A stretch of DNA of 51,959 nt from Clostridiales bacterium (GTDB lineage Bacteria; Bacillota; Clostridia; Christensenellales; CAG-138). The stretch is taken from the NCBI GenBank assembly GCA_012517905.1, contig JAAYUE010000036.1, forward strand, positions 1-51,959, given 5' to 3'. The translations under genes and the position numbers were made by a program. The notes beneath the pieces were generated by a model. It did not search any database, had not been told where the DNA came from, and worked only from the letters and a program-made list of their open reading frames with translations. Below are positions 44,433 through 51,959 of this stretch, in pieces (within the stretch, counting starts at the first letter, position 1; every line of letters starts with the position of its first letter).

Positions 44433-45755
44433 ATGAGATTTATCGTTATCGGTGCAAATGCGGCGGGCATGAGCGCGGCCATGCGCATCAAGCGCAGGCG
44501 GCCGGAGTGTGAAGTGGTCGTGCTCGAAAAGACGTTTGAGGTGTCCTACGGCGCGTGCGGGCTGCCCTTTTACGTCGCGGGGCTCAACGACGACCTCGAC
44601 CTCGTGCGCATCCGGTCGGCGGAGGAATTCGAGCAGAGCGGCATCGTCATGCGCCTCGGGCACGCGGTGGAACAGGTCGATTTTGCGAGCAAGACCGTGA
44701 CCGGTCACGATGACGTCGGAAACGCGTTTTTTACGAGCTACGACAGGCTGCTCATCGCCAGCGGCGCGTCGGCGCGCCTTCTGAACGTGCCCGGCGCACA
44801 ACTGCGGAATATCTTCACGCTGAAAACGCCGCAGGACGCGGAGGCGCTGCGTGCGGCGATCGAGCGGACGCGCGGAAACGTGGTCATCGTCGGCGGGGGC
44901 GCCATCGGGCTGGAGCTTGCCGAGGCCTGCCTGCTGCAGAAGGTGAAGAGCCTTCGGGTGATCGAGGCGACCGGCCAGCTTTTGCCGGGGTTCGACGAGG
45001 AGTATGCCCTCGCCGCGCTGGACGAGCTGGCGAGGTACGGCGCGCATGTGCATCTTGGCGAGCGCGTGGCGGGTTTTTCCGGCGGCGAAGCGGTCGGGCG
45101 CGTTGCGACGGACAAGGGGGAGTATGACGCGGACGTGGTGATCGTCTCCGTCGGCGTCGTGCCGAACACCGCGTTTGCCGCCGGGCTGGACAAACTGCCC
45201 AACGGCGCGATCGTCACCGATCACGCGATGAAGACGAGCGAGCAGGACGTGTTTGCCGCGGGCGACTGCGCGAGCGTCTGGCATGCGCTGCTGAAAAAGC
45301 CGGTCTACCTGCCGCTCGGCACCTACGCCAACAAGCAGGGGCGGCTTGCGGGGGACAGCGTCTGCGGCAAGCCCGTCTCCTATACCCGCGCGCTCGGCAG
45401 CATGATGCTGCGCTGCATGGGGCTGGAGTTTGCAAAGACCGGGCTGACGGAGCGGGAGGCGAAAGCCGCGGGCATGGACGCAAAGAGCGTCATGGTCCGC
45501 GCGCACTCGCATCCGCACTATTATCCGGACGCCTGCGAAATCGCGATCAAGCTCTGCTATCGTGAAAACGACGGCGTGCTGCTCGGCGCGCAGCTCATGG
45601 GCGAACGGGAGACGGCGCTGCGCATCGACCCGATCGCTGTCGCGATCGACCGCGGCATGACCGCCGAGGAACTGGGCTTTGCGGACTTTGGCTACGCGCC
45701 GCCGTTTGCGGGCTCCTGGGACGCCGTCGCCGTCGCGGCGAACGCAGCGAAATAA
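44433..45755 (+). CDS. CoA-disulfide reductase-like flavoprotein
   Basis: A 440-residue FAD/NAD(P)-dependent oxidoreductase of the CoA-disulfide reductase/NADH oxidase group: FAD motif VIGANAAGMSAA (about 5-16), the single redox Cys42 in SYGACGLPFY, NAD motif VIVGGGAIGLELAEA, and FAAGDCA. It uses NAD(P)H to reduce CoA disulfide, persulfide/polysulfide or oxygen; the exact acceptor cannot be told from sequence. GGAGGG lies 8 bases before ATG 44433. Single-gene unit with terminator. Confidence 0.9.
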   Translation: MRFIVIGANAAGMSAAMRIKRRRPECEVVVLEKTFEVSYGACGLPFYVAGLNDDLDLVRIRSAEEFEQSGIVMRLGHAVEQVDFASKTVTGHDDVGNAFFTSYDRLLIASGASARLLNVPGAQLRNIFTLKTPQDAEALRAAIERTRGNVVIVGGGAIGLELAEACLLQKVKSLRVIEATGQLLPGFDEEYALAALDELARYGAHVHLGERVAGFSGGEAVGRVATDKGEYDADVVIVSVGVVPNTAFAAGLDKLPNGAIVTDHAMKTSEQDVFAAGDCASVWHALLKKPVYLPLGTYANKQGRLAGDSVCGKPVSYTRALGSMMLRCMGLEFAKTGLTEREAKAAGMDAKSVMVRAHSHPHYYPDACEIAIKLCYRENDGVLLGAQLMGERETALRIDPIAVAIDRGMTAEELGFADFGYAPPFAGSWDAVAVAANAAK

Positions 45756-45771
45756 ACAATATGAGCGTTTC

Positions 45772-45794
45772 GGCCGCCTGCGGGCGGCCTTTTT
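45772..45794 (+). terminator. Terminator of the flavoprotein gene
   Basis: GGCCGCC/GGCGGCC stem, TGCG loop, TTTTT. Confidence 0.93.
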
Positions 45795-45816
45795 CTATGC
45801 GTGGAGTGGTGGAACA

Positions 45817-45890
45817 GATATATCAAAAAGATATATCCAAGCGGCTTGACTTTCGGTTGCCGAATGATAAAATATATCTAAAAGATATAA
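45817..45890 (+). promoter_or_regulatory. PadR operon promoter with twin operators
   Basis: Promoter TTGACT (45846-45851), spacer 16, TAAAAT (45868-45873). Palindromes ATATATC-N5-GATATA flank it at 45817-45837 and 45872-45890, centre to centre about 54 bases. PadR proteins bind such AT-rich palindromes; the second one covers the start of transcription. Confidence 0.75.
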
Positions 45891-45903
45891 GAAAGGCGAA
45901 CAG

Positions 45904-46482
45904 ATGCGGCAGACGGATTATGTAATCCTCGGACTGCTGGCGGAGCGGCCGCTGAGCGGGTATCAGATCAAGAAGATCGTCGATATCCGGTTCAAATTTT
46001 TCTGGAGCGAGAGCTTTGGGCAGATCTTTCCCGCGCTCAAGTCGCTCGCGGTCGAGGGGCTTGCGGAAGAATGTCCGCCGGAGAGCGACGGCGCGCGCGC
46101 GGCGAAAACATATCGCATTACGCCCGCGGGCAGGGCGGCGCTGGTCGGTTGGCTCGCCCAGCCGGTAGAGAAGGAAAGCTTTCGGCTCGAGATACTGCTT
46201 AAGACCTATTTTTCCAACTACGCCGCGCCGGAGGCGATGCTGGCGCACCTGAAAGCGTTTGAAGAAAGCCACGCGCGGCAGCTCCATATCCTCAACCAGT
46301 TTCAGGCGGAGCTGGAGCGGATACCGGACGAGGACGAAAACCACCGCGAAATCCTCCGCGCGATCGACTTCGGCCAGAAGGCGAACCGCGCGTATCTCGA
46401 CTGGTGCCGCGAAACGCAATTATATTTTGAGCAAAAACGACTTGCCTTTTCGGGCAATCGATCAAAGGAGTCCATCCCATGA
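45904..46482 (+). CDS. PadR-family repressor
   Basis: A 192-residue PadR protein: N-terminal winged helix (VILGLLAERPLSGYQIKKIVD, QIFPALKSLAVEGLAEE, TYRITPAGRAAL) and a C-terminal coiled-coil dimerisation domain (about 95-180). It probably represses its own operon through the twin operators. GAAAGG lies 8 bases before ATG 45904. Its end overlaps the next gene by 4 bases (ATGA). Confidence 0.93.
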   Translation: MRQTDYVILGLLAERPLSGYQIKKIVDIRFKFFWSESFGQIFPALKSLAVEGLAEECPPESDGARAAKTYRITPAGRAALVGWLAQPVEKESFRLEILLKTYFSNYAAPEAMLAHLKAFEESHARQLHILNQFQAELERIPDEDENHREILRAIDFGQKANRAYLDWCRETQLYFEQKRLAFSGNRSKESIP

Positions 46483-47201
46483 GACAAAAAGTACGCAGAA
46501 TTCTACTGTACGTTTCCCTGTTTCTCTTTCCGATCACCATGAATTTCCTCTCGCCCTATGTCTCCGTCGACGGGGCGTTTGCGGGCGTGCTCTCGGGCAG
46601 CGCGATCATGTTCGGCGTGCTGTTCCTCTCCGGCCTGTTTTTCGGGCGGGCGTGGTGCGGCTGGGTCTGTCCTGCGGGCGGGTTGGCGGAGATCGGCCAG
46701 ACCGTAACCGCCAGACCCGTCAACGCAAAGCGCCTGCGCATCGTGCGGTATAGCATCTTCGCGGTGTGGTTCGGGGTGCTGGTCACGGGGTTTGTGCTCG
46801 CGGGCGGTATCAGGGGAATCGATCCGCTGCGCATGACGGAGCGATATATCTCCGTGGACGAACCGGTCAAATACATCGTTTACTATTTCGTGCTCGGAAT
46901 CTTCTTTGTGCTCGATCTCGCGCTCGGGCGGCGCGGCGCCTGCCACGCCATCTGCTGGATGAGCCCGTTTCTCAGCGCGGGCATGCTCGCCGGCCGGTTG
47001 CTGCACCTGCCGCAGATGCGCATCAAAGCGCGGGCGGAACGCTGCATCGACTGCAAAAAATGCAACAACAAATGCCCCATGAGCATCGACGTCAACGCCG
47101 CGGTCAAGACGGGCAGCGTGAAGAGTTACGACTGCATCCTCTGCGGCGAATGCGTGGACGTCTGCCCCAAGGACGTGCTGTCGTATCGGAAGCCCAAATA
47201 G
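46479..47201 (+). CDS. Membrane 4Fe-4S protein (NapH/RnfB-like electron transfer)
   Basis: A 240-residue protein with about five membrane helices, the motif FGRAWCGWVCP of NapH/CcoG/NosR-type proteins, and two 4Fe-4S clusters at the C terminus (CIDCKKCNNKCP and CILCGECVDVCP). It likely passes electrons at the cytoplasmic membrane; the partner is not in this window. ATGA overlap with padR and shared control suggest that its level is set by a small effector sensed by PadR. Confidence 0.9.
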   Translation: MRQKVRRILLYVSLFLFPITMNFLSPYVSVDGAFAGVLSGSAIMFGVLFLSGLFFGRAWCGWVCPAGGLAEIGQTVTARPVNAKRLRIVRYSIFAVWFGVLVTGFVLAGGIRGIDPLRMTERYISVDEPVKYIVYYFVLGIFFVLDLALGRRGACHAICWMSPFLSAGMLAGRLLHLPQMRIKARAERCIDCKKCNNKCPMSIDVNAAVKTGSVKSYDCILCGECVDVCPKDVLSYRKPK

Positions 47202-47217
47202 CAAGAGCCAGCAAAAA

Positions 47218-47245
47218 GCCGAACGCAAGGGCGTTCGGCTTTTTT
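47218..47245 (+). terminator. Terminator of the padR operon
   Basis: GCCGAACGC/GCGTTCGGC stem, AAGG loop, six T. Confidence 0.93.
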
Positions 47246-47261
47246 GTTTACACCTCCGGCG

Positions 47262-47290
47262 TTGACGCGTTCTTCTGACAGGCATAGAAT
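47262..47290 (+). promoter_or_regulatory. Promoter of the Big_2 protein gene
   Basis: TTGACG (47262-47267), spacer 17, TAGAAT (47285-47290). Confidence 0.8.
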
Positions 47291-47345
47291 AATGCTGGTG
47301 GCTTGCCTAGCCGCACTTCTTTAAACAAAAAGGACACCCGGCCCG

Positions 47346-48833
47346 ATGAAACACCGCCTGCTCGCCGCAGCGCTCGGCGTTATCTGCTTTCTTTTGCTCC
47401 CGCTGCCCGCGCTGGCGGAATCGGCAAGCGCGCCGGTCGTCGTCAGCGACGCGGCGGGACTGCTTGCCATGGCGCAGCGGCCGGACGGGGATTATATGCT
47501 CGGCGCGGACATCGACATGAGCGGCGTGGACTGGACGCCGTTTGCGTTCGACGGCACGCTCGACGGCGCGGGACATACGGTCTACAACCTCCGTATCACG
47601 CGCGCCTGCGAGGAGACGCGCATCACCTACGACGGGCGGCACCGCGGCTATCACACGGTGTTCGCCGCGCCGTTTTCCGTCGTGAGCGGCAGCGTGCAAA
47701 ACCTCAACCTATTAAACGTGACGGTCGATCTGGACATGGACGACCCCTGCTTTATCGCCGGCGTCGCGGGATATTTGCTCGGCGGGGAGATCGTGAACTG
47801 CTCCGTCCAGGGGCGGCTGAAGATCTCCTCCGGCGCGCGCCAGTGCGGCGCGGGCGGCGTGGCCGGATTTGGACACGGGCGGATCGAGGGCTGCGCCGTG
47901 GACGCGGAGATCGTCATCGTGGCGGTCGATTCGGGATCGACCTGCGAGGAATACCTCGGCGGCGTGCTGGCAAACGGGTATGCGGATGTGGAAAACTGCA
48001 GTGTGACGCTGAAGGGATTTACGTCCGTGCGCGGCTATGTGCACAACGGCGGGCTCGTGGGACTGAGCGACGTCAACCCCAAAAACAAGCGGTATTTCGA
48101 ACATGTGCGCGGCTGCAGCGTGGACGCGGTGATCTCGTTTTTTGAGGATGTGGAGGACCGGCGCGCCTACTGCCGGGTGTATGTCGGCGAGATTCAAAAC
48201 GGCAATCTGGTCGTGACCGGCAACGAAACGGTGCGGTTTGAGAGCGTCGAGAGCACGGACTTTTCGCGTCTGCTGTTGCCGGATATGGACGAAATTCCAA
48301 GCTACGACGCGGCGGTCACGCCGCCGCACTGCGACGCGTTCGGCTACTCGACCTATACCAACCCGGACACGGGATACTCATATACGGACGATTACACCGC
48401 GCCTGCGCACACGCCGGGCGAATGGCAGGTGGTCGTTCCGGCCACCTACGACAGCGAAGGCCTGCGGCGGCAGTATTGCGCGGAGTGCGGCGTGCTGCTG
48501 GCGGAGGAAGCGATTCCCCCGCTGATTCCGACCGCGTCCTGCGAGCTGAGCGAGGCGAAGCTGCGGCTGTCGTACCGCGAGACGCGCCGGCTGCGCGCGT
48601 CTGTGCTGCCCATAGACGCCACGAACACAAACGTGACCTGGATGAGCTCGAACGAGTCTGTCGCTACGGTGGACAACGAAGGACTGGTCAGTGCAATCGG
48701 CAAGGGCGTCGCGGCGATCTACTGCAAAACGGACGACGGCTTTGCCTCCGCCGCCTGCGAGGTGGAGGTATATTTCACCTTCGGCCAGTGGCTCACGCGA
48801 TATGTGCTGTTCGGGTGGATCTGGCAGCAATAG
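47346..48833 (+). CDS. Secreted protein with GLUG-like repeats and a Big_2 domain
   Basis: A 495-residue protein: signal peptide ending LPALAES (about 24), a repetitive beta-rich region (about 30-300) with turns such as NLRITRACEE, SGSVQNLNLLNVTVDL and GGEIVNCSVQGRL, as seen in GLUG/right-handed-helix adhesins, a Cys-pair module (YCAECG, about 375-385), and a bacterial Ig-like Big_2 domain (about 395-472; LPIDATNTNVTWMSSNESVATVDNEGLV). No sortase signal; it may be secreted or loosely surface-bound. AAAGGA lies about 12 bases upstream of the start. Confidence 0.85.
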   Translation: MKHRLLAAALGVICFLLLPLPALAESASAPVVVSDAAGLLAMAQRPDGDYMLGADIDMSGVDWTPFAFDGTLDGAGHTVYNLRITRACEETRITYDGRHRGYHTVFAAPFSVVSGSVQNLNLLNVTVDLDMDDPCFIAGVAGYLLGGEIVNCSVQGRLKISSGARQCGAGGVAGFGHGRIEGCAVDAEIVIVAVDSGSTCEEYLGGVLANGYADVENCSVTLKGFTSVRGYVHNGGLVGLSDVNPKNKRYFEHVRGCSVDAVISFFEDVEDRRAYCRVYVGEIQNGNLVVTGNETVRFESVESTDFSRLLLPDMDEIPSYDAAVTPPHCDAFGYSTYTNPDTGYSYTDDYTAPAHTPGEWQVVVPATYDSEGLRRQYCAECGVLLAEEAIPPLIPTASCELSEAKLRLSYRETRRLRASVLPIDATNTNVTWMSSNESVATVDNEGLVSAIGKGVAAIYCKTDDGFASAACEVEVYFTFGQWLTRYVLFGWIWQQ

Positions 48834-48934
48834 CGTGACTTCGGTCATTGACGCGTCCGCTCGCCGCAACTACAATGGTTAAAACGATTTTAAATGAAAC
48901 GGACCGACTACATCTTTTGAAAGGCGGCAACACG

Positions 48935-50104
48935 ATGCGATTTGACTACTATATGCCCTCCCGTGTGCTCTTCGGGGCGGGAAAACTCAAGGAACTGCAC
49001 AAGCACAAACTCCCCGGGACCAAGGCGCTGATCGTTATGACCGGCGGAAAGAGCCTGCGCGCCAACGGCTATCTTGCGGCGCTGGAGGAGCAGCTTTCCC
49101 TCGCGGGCGCAAGCGCGGTCGTCTTCGACAAGGTTACGCCGAACCCCGAAAAGACGCAGATCATGGAAGGCGCGCGCGTCGCCAAGGCGAACGGCTGCGA
49201 CTTCGTGGTCGGCTTCGGCGGCGGCAGCAGCATAGACGCGGCGAAGGCCATCGCCGTCATGGCGACGAACCACGGCGACTACTGGGACTACATCTCCGGC
49301 GGCAGCGGCAAGGGCAGGCCCGTGCCGAACGATCCGCTGCCCATCGTGGCCGTCACGACCACGGCGGGAACGGGCACGGAGGCCGATCCCTGGACGGTGG
49401 TCACCAAAGAGGAAACGAACGAGAAGATCGGCTTTGGCTACGACAAGACGTTTCCTGTGCTCTCGGTCGTGGACCCGGAGCTCATGCGGACCATTCCGCC
49501 CGCGCTGACGGCGTATCAGGGCTTCGACGCGCTCTTTCACAGCACGGAAGGATACCTCAACAAGATCGCGTATCCGATCAGCGACGCGTTCGCGCTTCGC
49601 GCCGTCTCGCTGGTGTATCGATCCCTGCCGACGGCGGTGAAGGACGGCGCAAATCTGGAAGCGCGCACGGACATCGCGCTTGCCAACACGCTTTCCGGCA
49701 TGGTGGAGTCCACGAGCGGCTGCATTTCGGAGCACTCGCTTGCGCACGCGATGGGCGCGATGAAGCCGGAGCTTGCGCACGGCGCGGCGCTTATCATGAT
49801 CAGCCGCGCGTATTACGAAACCATCGCGGACAAGCACGCCAGCGACGCGCGCATGATCGACATGGCCCGACAGATGGGCCGCCCGAACGCGGACAAGCCG
49901 ATGGACTTCGTGGACGCGCTGGTCGATTTGCAGGTTGCCTGCGGCGTGGATCAACTCAAGATGAGCGACTACGGCATCCGCTATGAGGACCTGCCGGCGT
50001 ATGTGGACAACGCCTTCGACACGATGGCGGGGCTCTTCCATATGGACCCCTGCGTGCTGACAAAGGAAGACTGCCTGAACATCTATCAGGCGTCCTATCG
50101 GTAA
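48935..50104 (+). CDS. Iron-containing alcohol dehydrogenase
   Basis: A 389-residue group III alcohol dehydrogenase (butanol dehydrogenase/YugJ-like): MRFDYYMPSRVLFG start, FGGGSSIDAAKAIAV for NAD(P), and metal ligands in FDALFHSTEGY and CISEHSLAHAMGAMKPELAHG. It reduces aldehydes to alcohols in fermentation; substrate range uncertain. ATG 48935 is chosen for alignment with the family start and AAAGGCGG upstream; an in-frame upstream extension of 29 residues is not family-like. Monocistronic. Confidence 0.93.
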   Translation: MRFDYYMPSRVLFGAGKLKELHKHKLPGTKALIVMTGGKSLRANGYLAALEEQLSLAGASAVVFDKVTPNPEKTQIMEGARVAKANGCDFVVGFGGGSSIDAAKAIAVMATNHGDYWDYISGGSGKGRPVPNDPLPIVAVTTTAGTGTEADPWTVVTKEETNEKIGFGYDKTFPVLSVVDPELMRTIPPALTAYQGFDALFHSTEGYLNKIAYPISDAFALRAVSLVYRSLPTAVKDGANLEARTDIALANTLSGMVESTSGCISEHSLAHAMGAMKPELAHGAALIMISRAYYETIADKHASDARMIDMARQMGRPNADKPMDFVDALVDLQVACGVDQLKMSDYGIRYEDLPAYVDNAFDTMAGLFHMDPCVLTKEDCLNIYQASYR

Positions 50105-50414
50105 GCAAAGATTCGGCTGCAAGCCTGCGGCGGGTGTATCTGCCCGCCGGGGCTTTTTTCTTTTTCGCGAAAAAGAGCGCGGGTGAGCGGGAGAATTTAC
50201 CCTTCGCACCGCGGCGCCACGTCAAACAGGATAAAATGAAATTGTACGTGAAGTATGATATACTAACGATATCCAGTTCAAATCTGTGGCAGCGCACTGA
50301 CGCGCAGAACACCGATCCGAGGGAAACAAGGGGGATGTGCCCCCGGGTGAGGCGGGCTGGCTCTCCACGGCAGTGCGGAAAATTCGTACGGTGAATGTTG
50401 ATGGGGGTTTGGGA
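50105..50414. other. Intergenic region with terminator and possible promoter
   Basis: 50121-50160 holds the terminator listed next. TATACT at 50259-50264 is a possible -10 for the cyclase gene without a good -35. GGGGG-ATGTG-CCCCC near 50330-50345 forms a short hairpin of unknown role. I see no c-di-GMP riboswitch and no gene. Confidence 0.5.
50121..50160 (+). terminator. Terminator of the iron alcohol dehydrogenase gene
   Basis: AAGCC-TGC-GGCGGG/CCCGCC-GG-GGCTT stem followed by TTTTTT. Confidence 0.85.
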
Positions 50415-51566
50415 ATGCAGAATGCGCTCTATGTTGAAATCAGCGCAGTGGGAATCATTCTGCTCTCGGTCATACTGGTAACCCAGCGGCAGACGATCGG
50501 TTCCTCCGCCGCCCAGCGGCGGTTCAACAGCCTGATTTACGCGACGATGTTCATGCTCGTTGTCGACGCGTGCTGCTGGCTCATCGACGGGCAGCAGTTC
50601 CGTTTTGCGCGGGCCCTGAACTACGCGGTTGAAACGCTCTACTATATTCTGCACGTGCTGCTGCCCTATCTCTGGGCGCTGTATGTGGAGGGCGCGCTGA
50701 GCACCGACATGAAGGCGGCAAGGCGGCGCATCGCCATTGCGACCGTTCCGCTCGTGCTGTTCATCCTCGTGCTGGCGTTCAATATTCATTATGAGTTTGT
50801 GTTTCGAATCGATGCGGAAAACGTCTATCATCGCGCGTGGGGCGTATATTTCTATGCGTTTTTCACCTATGCGTATCTGATCTATGCGAGCATCCGCGCG
50901 CTGATCAAGGCGCAGGGGGCCTCGTGGGTCGACGACCGACGCCGCTACTATACCATGGCGTTTTTCGCGGTTCCGCCTTCGATCGGCGGGCTGCTGCAGC
51001 TCTTCTATTACGGCCTGAGCCTCAACTGGATTCTCGCCGCCGTCTCCATCCTGCTGGTCTACATCGATTCCCAGAATCGCCAGATCTCCACCGACCCGCT
51101 GACGGGCCTGAACAACCGCCGAGAACTGAGCAAGTTTCTGCTGCGCGAGACGCGGGAACGCGAGCTGCCGAAAAGCGGCGTACTCATTCTGCTGATGATG
51201 GACGTCGACGGATTCAAGCAGATCAACGACTCCTGCGGACACTTTTACGGCGACAATATTCTGACCGCCGTCGCGGGCATCCTCAAGGCGAGCTGCAAGA
51301 ATACGGAGGCGTTTCTGGCGCGCTACGGCGGGGATGAGTTTTGCATCGTGCTGCCGAATGAAAACGGAAACGACGCGGCGGAACTGATCGCGCGGATTCA
51401 GATGAACGTTGCGGACTGGAACGCGTCGAACCGGGAGATGAAACCCATCGGGCTGAGCATCGGCTATGCCACATGGGACGCGCAGAACGACGCAACCTTT
51501 GAGTCGCTCATCACCCGCGCGGACCAGAAGATGTACGAGGCGAAGAACGCGAAAAAGCTCTGCTGA
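50415..51566 (+). CDS. Membrane diguanylate cyclase (GGDEF)
   Basis: A 383-residue protein: about seven membrane helices in residues 1-215 acting as sensor, then a GGDEF domain (about 220-380; TDPLTGLNNRRELSKFL, DVDGFKQINDSCGHFYGDNIL) with the intact active motif GGDEF at 305-309. It makes cyclic di-GMP. The inhibitory RxxD site five residues before GGDEF is absent (the position reads KNTE), so product inhibition is unlikely. ATG 50415 follows a G-rich stretch (GGGGG at 50403-50407); the frame is open upstream but without a better start. Confidence 0.9.
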   Translation: MQNALYVEISAVGIILLSVILVTQRQTIGSSAAQRRFNSLIYATMFMLVVDACCWLIDGQQFRFARALNYAVETLYYILHVLLPYLWALYVEGALSTDMKAARRRIAIATVPLVLFILVLAFNIHYEFVFRIDAENVYHRAWGVYFYAFFTYAYLIYASIRALIKAQGASWVDDRRRYYTMAFFAVPPSIGGLLQLFYYGLSLNWILAAVSILLVYIDSQNRQISTDPLTGLNNRRELSKFLLRETRERELPKSGVLILLMMDVDGFKQINDSCGHFYGDNILTAVAGILKASCKNTEAFLARYGGDEFCIVLPNENGNDAAELIARIQMNVADWNASNREMKPIGLSIGYATWDAQNDATFESLITRADQKMYEAKNAKKLC

Positions 51567-51589
51567 ACGATCATGAACGATCATCAAAA

Positions 51590-51611
51590 CAAGTCCGCCG
51601 TCAGGCGGACT
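51590..51611 (+). terminator. Hairpin after the cyclase gene
   Basis: AAGTCCGCC-GTCA-GGCGGACTT, 9-bp stem without a long T run; likely terminates or borders the cyclase transcript and is part of the repeat element. Confidence 0.6.
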
Positions 51612-51820
51612 TGCAGCTTGTCAAAAAAGCCTTTGGGATTGTTAAGGGGTGCGACCCTTAACCGATCAATTCCGGCTGTGTCGGTTCATCCGACGCAACG
51701 GATCGCCCGGAATGGGCGGTTTCACTGTGCGTTTTGCCGCCCGAGAACCCGGAGGGTGAGAGGAAAACGCGGTTATCCCGTCAAAAAACCAGTTTTTTGA
51801 CGGCCTGCAAGCCCGCCGTC
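51590..51820. repeat. MITE-like element with imperfect terminal inverted repeats
   Basis: GGCGG(A/G)CTTGCAG followed by NNN and GTCAAAAAA occurs at 51604-51628 and, inverted, at 51793-51817 (21 of 25 bases match). Between them are TTAAGGG/CCCTTAA and other short hairpins; CCGTCAAAAAAC/GTTTTTTGACGG is a perfect palindrome at 51778-51803. No coding region is seen. Probably a non-autonomous repeat present elsewhere in the genome. Confidence 0.5.
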
Positions 51821-51959
51821 TGAACTGAACCCCGTTGATTAGACACAAACAAAAGCCCCTATCGCAGAAAAACTCAAGATTGCATGAACTGACGTCGTTT
51901 TTCGAGCGGCGTCAGTTTTGTTTTGAGCTGAATCCGCTCATTGTTGTAGAAGGATATGA
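51821..51959 (-). mobile_element. Right end of an IS3-family insertion sequence
   Basis: The terminal repeat begins at 51821 with TGAACTGAACCCCGTTG followed by ATTAGACA, matching IS3-type ends, and the transposase C terminus lies inside. The element runs off the window. Confidence 0.8.
51874..51959 (-). CDS. IS3-family transposase OrfB, C-terminal fragment
   Basis: The last 28 codons on the minus strand read ISFYNNERIQLKTKLTPLEK followed by RRQFMQS and a stop, the typical YNNERxQxxLxxLTPxE ending of IS3-family DDE transposases (rve domain). The rest of the gene lies beyond the window edge, so whether the copy is intact cannot be judged. Confidence 0.88.
   Translation of the reverse strand, partial: ISFYNNERIQLKTKLTPLEKRRQFMQS

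Noticed and set aside
50300-50414. Cyclic di-GMP riboswitch before the GGDEF gene
   Set aside because: The conserved core sequences of both known classes are absent; only a short G5/C5 hairpin is seen.

Overview
The window looks like a chromosome segment of a GC-rich, anaerobic, low-branching Firmicute (class Clostridia; a Christensenellales- or Oscillospirales-like gut bacterium is my best guess). The basis is strong AGGAGG-type ribosome binding sites, TTGACA-N17-TATACT promoters, rho-independent terminators, a type III glutamine synthetase, an ANTAR regulator beside a glutamine synthetase, a bifunctional AdhE, an ECF-type vitamin transporter S component, BlaI/M56 and PadR regulators, and a SpoVB-like flippase. 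No rRNA, tRNA or CRISPR array was seen. About 40 protein genes are supported. Long open frames opposite many of them are by-products of high GC.

Layout. 1-6.4 kb: nitrogen assimilation. A short GlnA-like synthetase and an ANTAR protein run leftwards; a type III synthetase (glnN) and asparagine synthetase (asnB) run rightwards from a shared 567-base control region. Both synthetase leaders carry a hairpin with the same AAAGGC hexaloop at the 5' end and a terminator-like hairpin just before the ribosome binding site, which suggests ANTAR-controlled antitermination. The 3' end of the ANTAR gene is tandemly duplicated. 6.5-10.2 kb: MgtC-like protein, thioredoxin, RluA-type pseudouridine synthase, DUF4180 protein, a membrane protein and a DUF3795-like fragment.

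10.2-17.4 kb: an AraC regulator divergent from a five-gene sugar-acid operon (PfkB kinase, 6-phosphogluconate dehydrogenase, SDR reductase, LarA-like nickel epimerase, uronate isomerase). Neither a mannonate dehydratase nor a KDPG aldolase is present. The genes fit a route glucuronate - fructuronate - mannonate - gluconate - 6-phosphogluconate - ribulose 5-phosphate, which would bypass the Entner-Doudoroff-type branch. This is the most interesting metabolic proposal in the window and it is inference.

17.4-26.9 kb: thioesterase, aminoglycoside-phosphotransferase-like kinase, adhE with repeats upstream, LysR regulator with D-aminoacylase-type amidohydrolase, and a BlaI/M56 pair with an operator. 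26.9-33.5 kb: a cobalamin riboswitch with terminator controls a BtuFCD-like importer, followed by a histidine phosphatase; then an ECF S component with a structured leader I cannot assign to a known class, a DUF3842 protein, a 59-residue small membrane protein and a leucine-rich-repeat lipoprotein. 33.5-35.6 kb: an AT-rich stretch with a flippase, probably acquired. 35.6-43.5 kb: DUF5050 lipoprotein and a leftward glycoside operon (GH31, a six-hairpin glycosidase, GPH symporter, PIG-L deacetylase) with a divergent AraC gene. 43.5-52 kb: AraC, CoA-disulfide-reductase-like flavoprotein, PadR plus ferredoxin-type membrane protein under twin operators, secreted Big_2 protein, iron alcohol dehydrogenase, diguanylate cyclase, an inverted-repeat element and the end of an IS3-family insertion sequence that runs off the window.
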